Assembly: GCF_009812035.1 (NCBI RefSeq)
Contig: NZ_VZIZ01000004.1
Span: 18,552 to 82,551 of the forward strand
Direction: 5' to 3'
Source of the DNA: Psychrobacter nivimaris
GTDB taxonomy: Bacteria; Pseudomonadota; Gammaproteobacteria; Pseudomonadales; Moraxellaceae
Length of the DNA stretch: 64,000 bases
Shown: positions 47,382 to 57,178 of the stretch, in pieces
How positions within the stretch are numbered: the first letter of the stretch is position 1
How the letters are laid out: each line of letters starts with the position of its first letter
Translations under genes and position numbers: made by a program
Notes under the pieces: model-generated
Seen by the model: only the letters and a program-made list of their open reading frames with translations
What the model was told of the DNA's origin: nothing
Database searches by the model: none

Positions 47382-47957
47382 TTAAACATTTACGCCATAA
47401 GAGGCTGCTAATGGTCCAAGACCACCGCTGAAACCTTGACCAACCGCACGGAATTTCCAATCACCGCTGTGACGATATAATTCACCGAAAATCATCGCTG
47501 TCTCAGTGCTGCCGTCTTCTGATAGGTCGTAACGAGCGATTTCAGACTCGCCATTGTCATTTACAACGCGGATATAAGCATCACCAACTTGACCGAAGTT
47601 TTGGTTACGTGCTTGGCCTTCGTAGATGATGGCACAGATAGCTACTTTGTTGACGTCAGCTGGAATGCTTGCAAGATTGATTTTGATTTTCTCATCATCG
47701 CCATCGCCTTCGCCAGTACGGTTATCACCAGTATGCTCAACAGCGCCGTTGTCTGATTTTAGGTTATTGAAAAAGATAAAATCTTGGTCGTTACGGACTT
47801 TGCCTGCTTCGTTAATCAAGAAACCGATTGCATCTAAATCAAACTCTTGGCCGTCAGTGGCACGTGGATCCCAGCCTAGACCGACTGTAATGTTAGTTAA
47901 ACCTGGCGCTTCTTTTGATAAGTTTACGTTGCCGCCTTTTGTTAAGCTAATAGCCAT
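47382..47957 (-). CDS. terD: TerD-family calcium-binding stress protein, copy A
   Basis: 191 residues, the classical TerD/TerE length. Motifs: [42 protein letters not shown] with the acidic calcium site, [14 protein letters not shown], and [34 protein letters not shown] precedes the ATG. Cytoplasmic. A second near-identical gene is at 50881; TerD and TerE cannot be told apart from sequence alone. Confidence 0.93.
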   Translation of the reverse strand: MAISLTKGGNVNLSKEAPGLTNITVGLGWDPRATDGQEFDLDAIGFLINEAGKVRNDQDFIFFNNLKSDNGAVEHTGDNRTGEGDGDDEKIKINLASIPADVNKVAICAIIYEGQARNQNFGQVGDAYIRVVNDNGESEIARYDLSEDGSTETAMIFGELYRHSGDWKFRAVGQGFSGGLGPLAASYGVNV

Positions 47958-48411
47958 ACAAATATCCTTTGGATTAATAGTTAAGTGGATTGATTGATAA
48001 AAAATAAACTAAAAGTTGTGCAGTGACTGATATCTCAGAGCAAATAATAAAAACTTACCTGTACGCTATGCCCTGCATATCATTAGGTTTTACTATACTA
48101 AGCGTTTGCTCACTAAGCAAGGCGTATTTTGTGCGCTTACTATATGCTTACTAAGGGACATAATACTTCTGTATCTTTGATAATTTTTAATCAACTTAGC
48201 AATAGTCGTTAAGATATTGTTATGAAAAGTAATGTTTCATACAAAAGGGATTTAGCACAAAGGTAGCTTAGATAAAACAATCGCTTTAAAAAGCACCGAC
48301 TGACTATATAGGCTTAGAACAAACTAACTCATGGCTTAGGTATGCTTCGCAGCTAGTATGAGAGCTTGGCATTATATAAAAAACCTATTTAGACAAATAG
48401 ACATGTATCTC
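47958..48411. other. Intergenic region between glsA and terD copy A, no gene seen
   Basis: 454 bases, AT-rich. It should carry the terD promoter. The glsA end has only a weak hairpin (see next feature). No ORF or repeat is recognised. Confidence 0.5.
48378..48400 (-). terminator. Weak terminator after glsA
   Basis: On the minus strand CTATTT pairs with AAATAG followed by a T6 run. The stem is AT-rich and short. Confidence 0.4.
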
Positions 48412-49332
48412 TTATTCTGCAAAAACCGACCAGCCAGTTTTTTGTACGAAGCGCTCTAGTGCTTTTAGTCCAAGCTTAGAGTTACCTACATGATCAAGCC
48501 CTGGTGACCAAACCGCGATAGAACCTTTACCAGGTGCTATCGTCAAAATACCGCCACCAACACCACTTTTGCCTGGTAAGCCCACGCGGTAAGCAAATTC
48601 GCCAGAACCATCATAATGACCACACATCATCATCAATGAGTTAATACGGCGTGCTCGTTTTTCATTGATTACACGTACTCCTGAGTGCTTATCAACTCCG
48701 TTAGACACTAGATAAAGACCGGCACTGGCCAACTGTTGGCAGTTCATTGCAATCGAGCACTGATGAAAATACGTACCTAATACATTATCCACATCGTGTC
48801 TTAAACGACCAAAGGATTTCATAAAGTGCGCCAGAGAGGCATTTCGGTCCTTGTGCGCCATCTCAGAAGCCGCTACTTTATGATCAAAGCGAATTGACTC
48901 ATCATCTGCAATGAGGTGAACAAACTGCAGGATTTCACCCAGTGTTTCTTTGGGTTTATGCCCCATCATAATAGCATCCACCACGGCAATGGCACCAGCA
49001 TTGATAAATGGGTTGCGCGGTCGGCCAGACTCATGCTCGAGCATCACAATTGAATTAAAAGGATCGCCAGATGGTTCGCGTCCGACGTGTGTCCAAAGTG
49101 TATCGCCTAGCTTGCCAAGACCAATGGTTAAGGTAAATACCTTAGAGATACTTTGGATAGAAAACAGAGTGCTTGCATCACCTGCTGCATACATATGCCC
49201 ATCAGGAGTCGCTACGGCTATACCGAACTGATTAGGATCAATATGAGCCAATTGCGGGATATAATCTGCGACTTTGCCGCGGTCAGTTTCTCTTGCCATC
49301 TCTGCGGCAATATTATCAAGAATTTTTTGCAT
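48412..49332 (-). CDS. glsA: Glutaminase A
   Basis: 306 residues, serine-dependent glutaminase (glutamine to glutamate and ammonia) of the beta-lactamase-like fold. The catalytic [11 protein letters not shown] has the S-x-x-K motif; other conserved segments are [79 protein letters not shown]. It lies between a terD gene and the DUF475/TerC gene on the same strand but with long gaps, so cotranscription is uncertain. Confidence 0.95.
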   Translation of the reverse strand: MQKILDNIAAEMARETDRGKVADYIPQLAHIDPNQFGIAVATPDGHMYAAGDASTLFSIQSISKVFTLTIGLGKLGDTLWTHVGREPSGDPFNSIVMLEHESGRPRNPFINAGAIAVVDAIMMGHKPKETLGEILQFVHLIADDESIRFDHKVAASEMAHKDRNASLAHFMKSFGRLRHDVDNVLGTYFHQCSIAMNCQQLASAGLYLVSNGVDKHSGVRVINEKRARRINSLMMMCGHYDGSGEFAYRVGLPGKSGVGGGILTIAPGKGSIAVWSPGLDHVGNSKLGLKALERFVQKTGWSVFAE

Positions 49333-49505
49333 ATCGTTTATAGGGTCTTATTTCGACAAGTTATTTAAAGATGAGGATTTTAACTGAAGATAGGGTAATA
49401 GTAACAGGGCAAACGTAATTTTAACCATTGATTGTCTTAATTATTGGTTATTCCTATATGTTGGGGCTTCGATATGACCTAACAGTGTGATAAAAACAGT
49501 ATGAC

Positions 49506-49540
49506 AAAAAAACAGGCCATACCTGATGATATGACCTGTT
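49506..49540 (-). terminator. Terminator after the DUF475/TerC gene
   Basis: On the minus strand AACAGGTCAT pairs with ATGGCCTGTT (one mismatch) with a 15-nt loop, followed by T5. Confidence 0.65.
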
Positions 49541-49585
49541 TAGATGTATAACTAGATACAGACGGTATTACATTGAAAATATGCC

Positions 49586-50653
49586 CTAGTTCAGGCTTGC
49601 TTTCTCAGCTTTACGATGCTGAAGTGACGCTAGCAGCGCCCAACCAATAAAGGCAATACCAATCAGACCAGTAATAATCTCTGGTACATGGAACTTCACT
49701 GACAATAGCATAATCAGTGCCAATGCGCCGATTGCATAATGTGCGCCGTGCTCAAGATAGATAAACTCGTCAAGCGTGCCTTTGTCTACCAAGAAGATAG
49801 TCATCGAACGTACGAACATCGCACCAATCGCAAGACCTAACATAATAACAATCACGTCATTGGTGATTGCAAATGCGCCAATCACACCATCGAAACTGAA
49901 TGAAGCATCTAGGACTTCTAAGTATAAGAAACCAATGATACCGCCCTTCATAATGGCACTGGTTGCCGCAGCGCCCGAACCATTTTCTTCGTTTTCTAGG
50001 TCTTCTTCCAGATCGCCCTCGAGCATACCTGATACAACCTGTACGCCCAGATAAACCAAGATACCCCAAACACCTGCGATTAGGACAGCGCTTGACTGCT
50101 CTGCATTAGCCCACGATACCGCAATCATCAAGACGATAAGCGCTACAAATACGCTCATGGCATCGACTTTACCTAGCTTGGCTAAACGGCTCTCAAGCCA
50201 GTCAAACCAATGTACTTCTTTGTCATCAAAAATAAAATTCAAGAATACCAATAGTAAGAAGATACCACCAAATGCTGAGATTTCAGCATGATGCGCCAAT
50301 AATCTGGCTGAATATTCTTTAGGATCGTTTAACGCTAGGTCGACCACTTGCATAATACCCAAGTCAGCAGTAACCGCAACGATAACGATAGGGAATACCA
50401 AGCGCATACCAAATACAGCGATTAGGATACCAACGGTTAAAAATATCTTTTTCCAAAATTCGTCCCAGCCCTTGAGGACTGAAGCATTGACCACCGCATT
50501 ATCAAACGATAATGAAATCTCCATGACGGCCAAAATAGCGGTAATAGATAGCGTGGTGATCATCCCACCCATACCACCATGTGAATATCCCCACCATGCC
50601 GCTATCGCTAAGGCAATGATAGTGAAGATAAAGTCTAAATAAAAATGTCTCAT
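49586..50653 (-). CDS. DUF475 (TerC-superfamily) integral membrane protein
   Basis: 355 residues with about nine helices. TerC-type signatures are ITAILAVMEISLSFDNAVVNASVLK and EVLDASFSFDGVIGAFAITNDVIVIMLGLAIGAMFVRSMTIFLVDKGTL, repeated halves with paired acidic residues in the membrane. Acidic cytoplasmic loop EGDLEEDLENEENG. TerC proteins are linked to manganese export and tellurite resistance. AGGATGTGTC precedes the ATG. Confidence 0.9.
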   Translation of the reverse strand: MRHFYLDFIFTIIALAIAAWWGYSHGGMGGMITTLSITAILAVMEISLSFDNAVVNASVLKGWDEFWKKIFLTVGILIAVFGMRLVFPIVIVAVTADLGIMQVVDLALNDPKEYSARLLAHHAEISAFGGIFLLLVFLNFIFDDKEVHWFDWLESRLAKLGKVDAMSVFVALIVLMIAVSWANAEQSSAVLIAGVWGILVYLGVQVVSGMLEGDLEEDLENEENGSGAAATSAIMKGGIIGFLYLEVLDASFSFDGVIGAFAITNDVIVIMLGLAIGAMFVRSMTIFLVDKGTLDEFIYLEHGAHYAIGALALIMLLSVKFHVPEIITGLIGIAFIGWALLASLQHRKAEKASLN

Positions 50654-50710
50654 GACACATCCTGTCTGGTTGCGTAAAGCTAAGGTCTACCTAGTATAGG
50701 CATGAACCGC

Positions 50711-50739
50711 AAAAAAGCGGTTATTGCTAACCACTTTTT
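50711..50739. terminator. Bidirectional terminator below terD copy B
   Basis: A6, GCGGTTA paired with TAACCAC around TTGC, T5. On the minus strand it ends the terD copy B transcript. Confidence 0.72.
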
Positions 50740-50880
50740 ATGCATAATTTTAAACGAAACGGAAAGCATTACTAGTCATTTGGTCATTAAAAATTGTGAC
50801 TATTTGCAACGATGGCGGTTTGCTATTTTGGACGTGATTACGGTGACTAATAATAGACTAAATACCAGTAAATAATGGTT

Positions 50881-51456
50881 TTAGATATCAACACCGTATT
50901 GCTGACACATCGCTTGCAAGCCGCCAGAATAGCCTTGACCAACAGCGCGGAATTTCCATTCACCATTGTGACGATATACTTCGCCAAACACCATCGCTGT
51001 CTCTACAGAGTAGTCTTCTGCTAGATCAAAACGTACCACTTCAGTGCCAGTCTCTTCGTTAACGACACGGATAAAGGCGTTTGCGACCTGACCAAAGTTC
51101 TGGCTACGCGCTGCAGCGTCATGAATAGTCACTGTCACGACTACTTTATCTACGTCTGCAGGTACTTGAGTGAGGTTTACTTTGATAACTTCATCATCAC
51201 CGTCGCCTTCGCCAGTACGGTTGTCACCAGTATGCTCGACAGCGCCATTGTCAGACTTCAGCTGATTATAAAAGATAAAGTCATGATCGCCGCGCACTTT
51301 ACCCGCGCCATTTAGCAAAAATACGCTAGCATCAAGGTCGAACTCAGCACCAGAGGTGGCGCGCTCATCCCAACCAAGACCGATAAGTAGCTTGGTTAAA
51401 TTTGGGTCAGTTTTCGTTAGCGATAAATTACCGCCTTTATTAAGTGATAAAGCCAT
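50881..51456 (-). CDS. terD: TerD-family calcium-binding stress protein, copy B
   Basis: 191 residues. Same signatures as copy A at 47382 ([77 protein letters not shown]); the two share most residues but differ in many positions, so they are old paralogues. AAGGATAACACC precedes the ATG. Its short leader contains a terminator-like hairpin at 51503-51546. Confidence 0.93.
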   Translation of the reverse strand: MALSLNKGGNLSLTKTDPNLTKLLIGLGWDERATSGAEFDLDASVFLLNGAGKVRGDHDFIFYNQLKSDNGAVEHTGDNRTGEGDGDDEVIKVNLTQVPADVDKVVVTVTIHDAAARSQNFGQVANAFIRVVNEETGTEVVRFDLAEDYSVETAMVFGEVYRHNGEWKFRAVGQGYSGGLQAMCQQYGVDI

Positions 51457-51502
51457 GGTGTTATCCTTTTTATTAGACGTTAGTGGTTTTATAAGGTCAT
51501 CG

Positions 51503-51546
51503 AAAAAAGGCGATGCTTACGCAATAACTGCGCAAATCCATCGCCT
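51503..51546 (-). promoter_or_regulatory. Terminator-like hairpin in the terD copy B leader
   Basis: On the minus strand AGGCGATG pairs with CATCGCCT and an inner TGCGCA/TGCGTA segment gives a second helix; six T follow. It ends about 46 bases before the terD ATG. It could be an attenuator of terD or a second terminator of rlmKL. Confidence 0.6.
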
Positions 51547-51568
51547 AGTAACGCTCTATCATAGCAAC

Positions 51569-51602
51569 AAAAAATGACCCAATCAAAGCGGATTGGGCCA
51601 TT
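51569..51602 (-). terminator. Terminator of rlmKL
   Basis: On the minus strand AATGGCCCAATC pairs with GATTGGGTCATT around a 6-nt loop, followed by a T6 run. Confidence 0.85.
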
Positions 51603-51735
51603 GTTATATTTCATATACATTCGGCAAAAAACAGAAGTTTCAGGTACTTATGCTGCCACTATAAATCTATAGTTTTATTTATCAAAAACCTGTTTACGGA
51701 CTTTAGATTCTAAACTGTAAATCTAAAACTTCGAG

Positions 51736-54042
51736 TTATAAACTTTGACGATGACGAATCTCAAAGCTTTGATGAATCGGTTTTTTGATGTTGAAATCAA
51801 AGCCAATGGTTTTTTGCGTGATATCAATGATGTCATAACGCTGAGTCAACTGCTCATCTAACTCAAAACGCGTAAAGTTGTTAGAAAAGTACAAGACGCC
51901 ATCAGAGGTGAGGCGGTTCATGGCACGATTAATCAATGCAGCATGGTCACGTTGCACATCAAAAGTACCTTGGAATTTCTTAGAGTTTGAGAAGGTCGGT
52001 GGATCAATAAAGATGACATCGAACTGTTCGGTATTGTCTTTAATCCATTCAAAAATATCAGCAGCAACGAATTGGTACTTATTGCGGCTAACGTCCAAAC
52101 CGTTCAAGACAAAGTTTTGTTTGCCCCAATCTAGATAGTTCTGTGACAAATCAACGCTAGTGACCTTCTTCGCGCCAGCAAGCGCTGCATGTACACTTGC
52201 AGTACAAGTATAAGCGAACAGGTTAAGTACTGCTTTACCGCGGCTATTGTCCTTGATACGAGCACGCATATTACGGTGATCGATAAACAGACCAGTATCT
52301 AAGTAATCTGTAAAATTGACGTAAAGGTAAGCACCATCTTCGCGTGCAACATGAAACTTGCCACGTTTTTCTGTGGTGTTCTGCTTGCTGTACTGATCGT
52401 TACCAGACTGACGAGCACGCGTTTTGATAAAGATCTGTTCACGGTTAATATCAAAGACTTCACGGATACCCATCAATGCCAAGTTAAAGCGTTTTTTTGC
52501 AGTCTCAGGTGGGATGGTCTTTGGCGGCGCATATTCTTGCACATGTGCATAATCACCATACAAGTCGATCGCAACTTTGAAATCAGGTAAATCAGCATCG
52601 TAAACACGAATGTTGCTTACATTATCTTTTTTGGCCAGTTTCTTGAGCTTAGCAAGGTTTTTTTGCAGACGGTTAATGAAGTCTTGACCATCTTCTACTT
52701 CAATCTCGCGTTTCTCAAAACGACTAACAAGATTGCCCGTTTGCCCAGCGATAAGCGTTCCGTAGCGGAAATAGACGGTAATAGCACCATTATGACAGCG
52801 TAAGGTTTTTGGTTCTTTAATCGGTAGAATATCTACTTGTTCGACATGAGAGGCCAATATGCCAAGCATCGGGTCAATGCCACTACCGGCAAAGCTGTCT
52901 TGCAATATCAGCCCAATCGCTTGATATAACGGCTTAATCATTTCTTCATCACCCAAACGCTCACCATACGGTGGGTTGGTAATGACCAAAGGATTGCTCA
53001 ATCGACCATCATTGACTAAGGGCTTGAGCACGTTGCTGAGTTGATCAAGCGCACGATGCTCGATATCGAGTAGCGGTAGTAAGTCCTGTAGACCTGCGGC
53101 AATCAAGTTCTTTTCTGTGGCGAGGATCGCACCACTATCAGCATCAAAGCCTAGCATAAGTGGCAACGTATCAGGCTGCTCGTTGGCAATCTCTAATGCT
53201 TCGCGGAAACGTGTTTGAGCATCATCGATCATCTCTTGCCATAGCGTCTCATCATGATGCTGCCACTGGTAAAAGCCAAATTGATTGGCAGCTTTGTCGA
53301 TACCCACGGCATAGTCGCAATGCATCAATAGCGCTTCAATAAGGAAAGTTCCAGAGCCGCACATTGGGTCGATTAACGCATTATAGAAAGGTGCATCGCC
53401 AGCTTCGTTTTTCTTGTGCCAACCAGCACTATAGAGTAGGGCAGCTGCTAAGTTTTCTTTTAGTGGTGCTTCTGTCATGGCCACACGGTAACCACGGCGA
53501 TGCAAACTGGTACCTGATAAATCTAAATATAACTCAGCTTGCTTGTCATTGATAGTTGCAAAAACAGAGAAGTCTGGGTTTTTGCTGTCGACGTTAGGAC
53601 GGCTGTCGTAAACTTCGTTAAAGGTATCGGCAATCGCATCTTTGATACGTAGCATGGCAAATTGCTGACTGACAGCGACACGCTTATCGACAGACAGACG
53701 AATAGCAAAGGTTTGCTCCAAGCTAAATTGCTCAGTCCAGTTGACCGATTTTGCCAAGCCATATAGCTGCTCTGCGACATCGTATTCTGCATTGATGTTT
53801 TTACGTTTAATCAGCATCAATACCCGCGAGGCCACGCGTGACCATAGGCAGATAGTATATAGCTCACGTAAGCCACCAGTAACAGCTAGACGGCCGGTAC
53901 TTTTGATTTCGCTGTCAATGCCAAAGCTGGTTAGCTCAGTCTGCAGTGGTGCCTCAAGCCCATCGGCACAGGTAATAATAAGATCAAGCGACAACTCTGG
54001 TGAAGCTGCTGTTAGAGATGCGGGCGCGGTTTGTTCGGTCAT
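51736..54042 (-). CDS. rlmKL: 23S rRNA (guanine-2445-N2/-2069-N7) methyltransferase RlmKL
   Basis: 768 residues, fused enzyme that modifies G2445 and G2069. N-terminal THUMP domain (MLIKRKNINAEYDVAEQL...), RlmL catalytic domain with LIDPMCGSGTFLIEALL and NPPYGERLGD, linker, then RlmK domain with VLNLFAYTCTASVHAALAGAKKVTSVDLS and FIDPPTFSN. Full length. The C-terminus IRHRQSL is followed by a strong terminator. Confidence 0.97.
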   Translation of the reverse strand: MTEQTAPASLTAASPELSLDLIITCADGLEAPLQTELTSFGIDSEIKSTGRLAVTGGLRELYTICLWSRVASRVLMLIKRKNINAEYDVAEQLYGLAKSVNWTEQFSLEQTFAIRLSVDKRVAVSQQFAMLRIKDAIADTFNEVYDSRPNVDSKNPDFSVFATINDKQAELYLDLSGTSLHRRGYRVAMTEAPLKENLAAALLYSAGWHKKNEAGDAPFYNALIDPMCGSGTFLIEALLMHCDYAVGIDKAANQFGFYQWQHHDETLWQEMIDDAQTRFREALEIANEQPDTLPLMLGFDADSGAILATEKNLIAAGLQDLLPLLDIEHRALDQLSNVLKPLVNDGRLSNPLVITNPPYGERLGDEEMIKPLYQAIGLILQDSFAGSGIDPMLGILASHVEQVDILPIKEPKTLRCHNGAITVYFRYGTLIAGQTGNLVSRFEKREIEVEDGQDFINRLQKNLAKLKKLAKKDNVSNIRVYDADLPDFKVAIDLYGDYAHVQEYAPPKTIPPETAKKRFNLALMGIREVFDINREQIFIKTRARQSGNDQYSKQNTTEKRGKFHVAREDGAYLYVNFTDYLDTGLFIDHRNMRARIKDNSRGKAVLNLFAYTCTASVHAALAGAKKVTSVDLSQNYLDWGKQNFVLNGLDVSRNKYQFVAADIFEWIKDNTEQFDVIFIDPPTFSNSKKFQGTFDVQRDHAALINRAMNRLTSDGVLYFSNNFTRFELDEQLTQRYDIIDITQKTIGFDFNIKKPIHQSFEIRHRQSL

Positions 54043-54192
54043 ACGGGTACCTGTGGGCTAAATTGACAAAAAAGCAAATAATAAGATAATCGGTGTAACC
54101 GGCAATTTTACCATAATTCACAGTAGGATGGTTCAAAGTAGCCGTGTTTAAGATTTTAAGATGTGATAGTTAAATACGTGACAATAAATTCT

Positions 54193-55389
54193 TTACTTAC
54201 CCTTCGTCAATGGTAATTCCTCTGGAACGATTTGAGTGGTGGTCGCAAAGGGTTTGGTTGCAATAGGGTAGTCGACATCTTTTGGCATCAGCAATCGCAT
54301 ATGCGGATAGGGCGTAGAGATGTTAGCCGCATCAAATGCGACTTTAATCTCTTCTTGCAGCACTTCTTTGATTTTGGGGATACGGGCAACGGCTGCTGGT
54401 TTGACCCAAAAGCGTACGATAAAGAACACCCCGTACTCACCAATTTCTGCCACAGTCGCTGAAGTCTCAGGACGATTAAGCACCGCATCGGTATTGCTGA
54501 GTACTTGCAAAATTTCCTTACGAGCCGTCTCAATATCATCTTCGAATGCGATACGTACGCGAATATCAAAACGGATAAAGTTTTTGGACGTCAGGTTAAT
54601 CACCTCGGAGGAGGCAACGTTGGAGTTTGGGATAATGACAGTGATGTTGTCTCGAGTGAGGATATGAGTGGTGCGCAACGCGATAAGTACCACGCGTCCT
54701 TCGTTATCATTGATATGAATCCAATCACCGACTTGAAAAGACTGCTCAAGCAGAATGGTGATACCAGCGATAAAATTAGCAAGGGTAGACTGAGCGGCGA
54801 AACCAACCGCCAAACCAACAATACCTAAACCCGCCACTAACGATACGATGTCAAAGCCAAATTGCGCCATGACGCTGGCAAGCCCGAGTACCAATAGTAA
54901 TACAGATAAAATATTTTTGAGTAGCTGCTCTATGGAAGCATTGAGACCATAGTGCTGTAGGACTCTGTGAATGATTTGTCCTGACGATGCCCAAAGTACG
55001 TAATAGATGCCCGCCCAAGTGCTTGCCTTTGCGGTGGCTTTGATGGTTTCTGGCTCAAAGTTTATCTGACTCATAATTGCTATCAGACTGGCGACAATCC
55101 AGACATAGCGCAAAACTGAACGGACAATCTTGGTGCGGCGCTCATTTAATCGAATTTTGGCACGGCTTTGCCTAAGGATATAATTGGCCAACCAATAAAA
55201 AAATCCCAATACCGCAAGCAGTATTAGGATTTTGATGCCAGTGCTCGCCAATTCTACTGCTTGAGAGGACCAATTAAGTGACTCTTCATCGATAGAGCCG
55301 CCGAGAGCAAGATATAGGCTAGTATGTAAGTCGTGAACGATCTCTTGAAAAAAGTCGGTAACACTAGCGATTGGCATTTTTTCGTCCAT
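54193..55389 (-). CDS. Small-conductance mechanosensitive channel (MscS family)
   Basis: 398 residues. Membrane segments at the N-terminus (ILILLAVLGFFYWLANYIL, YVWIVASLIAIM, ILSVLLLVLGLASVMAQFG), pore helix with the Gly/Ala pattern VAGLGIVGLAVGFAAQSTLANFIAGI, then the beta-domain FQVGDWIHIND and VIIPNSNVASSEVIN, and a C-terminal mixed domain. An ATG four codons later (55377) has a better ribosome site (GGACGAAAAA). Monocistronic. Confidence 0.9.
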   Translation of the reverse strand: MDEKMPIASVTDFFQEIVHDLHTSLYLALGGSIDEESLNWSSQAVELASTGIKILILLAVLGFFYWLANYILRQSRAKIRLNERRTKIVRSVLRYVWIVASLIAIMSQINFEPETIKATAKASTWAGIYYVLWASSGQIIHRVLQHYGLNASIEQLLKNILSVLLLVLGLASVMAQFGFDIVSLVAGLGIVGLAVGFAAQSTLANFIAGITILLEQSFQVGDWIHINDNEGRVVLIALRTTHILTRDNITVIIPNSNVASSEVINLTSKNFIRFDIRVRIAFEDDIETARKEILQVLSNTDAVLNRPETSATVAEIGEYGVFFIVRFWVKPAAVARIPKIKEVLQEEIKVAFDAANISTPYPHMRLLMPKDVDYPIATKPFATTTQIVPEELPLTKGK

Positions 55390-55537
55390 GCAGGATGTGT
55401 TTGTACAAAAAGTTCTAAACGAATATCTATTTATAAATTACCTCAAGTCGTCAAAGCAATCAAATAAAGTAACGATTAAGACTAGTTGCCATCAATTTGA
55501 AAGCTTTGCTGACTTGAGGATTTAGCTAAATGGTCGA

Positions 55538-57028
55538 TTAAGAACTATCTTTTTGGGTATCTAGAGATTGGAAAGATATCTCCATCTTGTATTGCACGTC
55601 ACGTAGCGCCGTACGTAGCCCCTCTAGTATCGTTGGATGATAAAAAGGGGTGTCGAGCATGTCTTTGATACTCAGATCATTGGTAATCGCTGTAGCAAGT
55701 ATATGACCGATATATTCAGCGTCAGGACCGACCATACTGGCGCCTAAAATTCTGTCTGTTTTTTTGCAGCCATAGATATGTAGCAACCCGCAGTTGACAC
55801 CCATCACACGGCTACGTCCTTGATTATCAAAGCTCACGCTACCGATAACAAATTCGAGTTCTGAATCTTTTTGAATTTCTGGTAGCGACATACCAACATT
55901 GACGATTTGCGGTGAGCAAAATACGATGGAGAAAGGAGTCGCAGGTGGGCGAATATAGGCCGCTTCTGTGTTTTCGCAGACCATACTGCCCGCACTATAG
56001 CCTTCATCGCTAGCCACATGCAGTAACGGAATATTAGCATTGGCATCACCAACGATATAGACGTTTAAGTCGCCAATTTGGCCTGTTTTTTTACTTAAGT
56101 TTTTTGGGCGGTTCTTATCGTCTAGCTCGACACCTAAGTTTTCAACACCCAGCTGCTTAATATTGTTGCGACGACCAGTAGCAACTAATACGTACTCGCC
56201 ATGCCATTGCTGAGACTCACCAGCACTATCTTCATATCTGATAAACGCACTTTTATTACCTCCATCTGCTGTTGTACCTACATCGGTAATTTCGCTGCCT
56301 AGATGCATGGTCAATTCATGACTTAAGCAATCCATGGCCTTGTTGTTAATATCATCATCTTTTAGACCAGCCACTTGTTTGGCGCGGTTTAGCAGCGTAA
56401 CTTCCACACCCAAGCGTGTGAATGCTTGTGCAAGCTCTAGACCAATAGCACCGGCACCGACGACAGCCATAGTCTTTGGCAAATCTTCAAGCTCAAAGAC
56501 ACTATCAGACGTGAGCATGGTATCACCAAGCTTGTCCGCCCATCCATCAGGAATAAACGGCGAGCTACCGGTGGCGACAATAATTTGCTCAGCAGCAATT
56601 AGCTCATCATTGACCTCGATTAGCCCTTGCTCATTAATAAGAGCACGACCGTCGATTTTCTTATGATCAGGCCAGCTGTCCACTTGCTTTTTAATGTAGC
56701 TAGCAAAATGACTGCGTTCGTCACGTACACGCTCCATGACTCGTTTGCCATCGATTTGCGCGGTCGCATGAATACCAAACTCAGCAGAATGGTTGGCATC
56801 ATGTGCGCGATCAGCAGCTGCAATTAGCAGCTTACTAGGCATACAGCCAACCGCAATACAGGTCGTGGTCCAAAACCCTTCATTAATAATAACTACGTCA
56901 TCTTTGATTTTACTCGCTTGGCGAAAAGCGTTTTGACCTGCGGTACCCGCGCCGATAATAGCGACGGATACTTTACGCGTGACTTCTTTCGGCGTATCGT
57001 CGGTGGCCGTGTCAGATTGTTTATTCAT
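55538..57028 (-). CDS. Dihydrolipoyl dehydrogenase-type FAD disulfide reductase
   Basis: 496 residues from the ATG at 57028; a TTG seven codons upstream is also in frame. FAD motif VAIIGAGTAGQNAFRQA, redox disulfide TTTCIAVGCMPSKLL (C-x4-C), NAD motif AVVGAGAIGLELAQAF, FAD motif YIVGDANANIPLLHVASDEG, and the C-terminal FYHPTILEGL with catalytic His. The AVG in the disulfide and the HPT-I instead of HPT-x-SE separate it from the usual PDH/OGDH E3, and no E1/E2 genes are adjacent, so its partner is uncertain. Confidence 0.83.
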   Translation of the reverse strand: MNKQSDTATDDTPKEVTRKVSVAIIGAGTAGQNAFRQASKIKDDVVIINEGFWTTTCIAVGCMPSKLLIAAADRAHDANHSAEFGIHATAQIDGKRVMERVRDERSHFASYIKKQVDSWPDHKKIDGRALINEQGLIEVNDELIAAEQIIVATGSSPFIPDGWADKLGDTMLTSDSVFELEDLPKTMAVVGAGAIGLELAQAFTRLGVEVTLLNRAKQVAGLKDDDINNKAMDCLSHELTMHLGSEITDVGTTADGGNKSAFIRYEDSAGESQQWHGEYVLVATGRRNNIKQLGVENLGVELDDKNRPKNLSKKTGQIGDLNVYIVGDANANIPLLHVASDEGYSAGSMVCENTEAAYIRPPATPFSIVFCSPQIVNVGMSLPEIQKDSELEFVIGSVSFDNQGRSRVMGVNCGLLHIYGCKKTDRILGASMVGPDAEYIGHILATAITNDLSIKDMLDTPFYHPTILEGLRTALRDVQYKMEISFQSLDTQKDSS

Positions 57029-57178
57029 ATTGTTCTCTAATAGGGGCAAGGTTATATTCAGTGATAGACTGAATGCTTGGCTTATATTTTTTATTTGGTT
57101 TTTATGATCAATACTGATTTAACTATAACGTCAATAACACTGACTTAATTACAGAACCAGTAATTATGGCACCAATAA

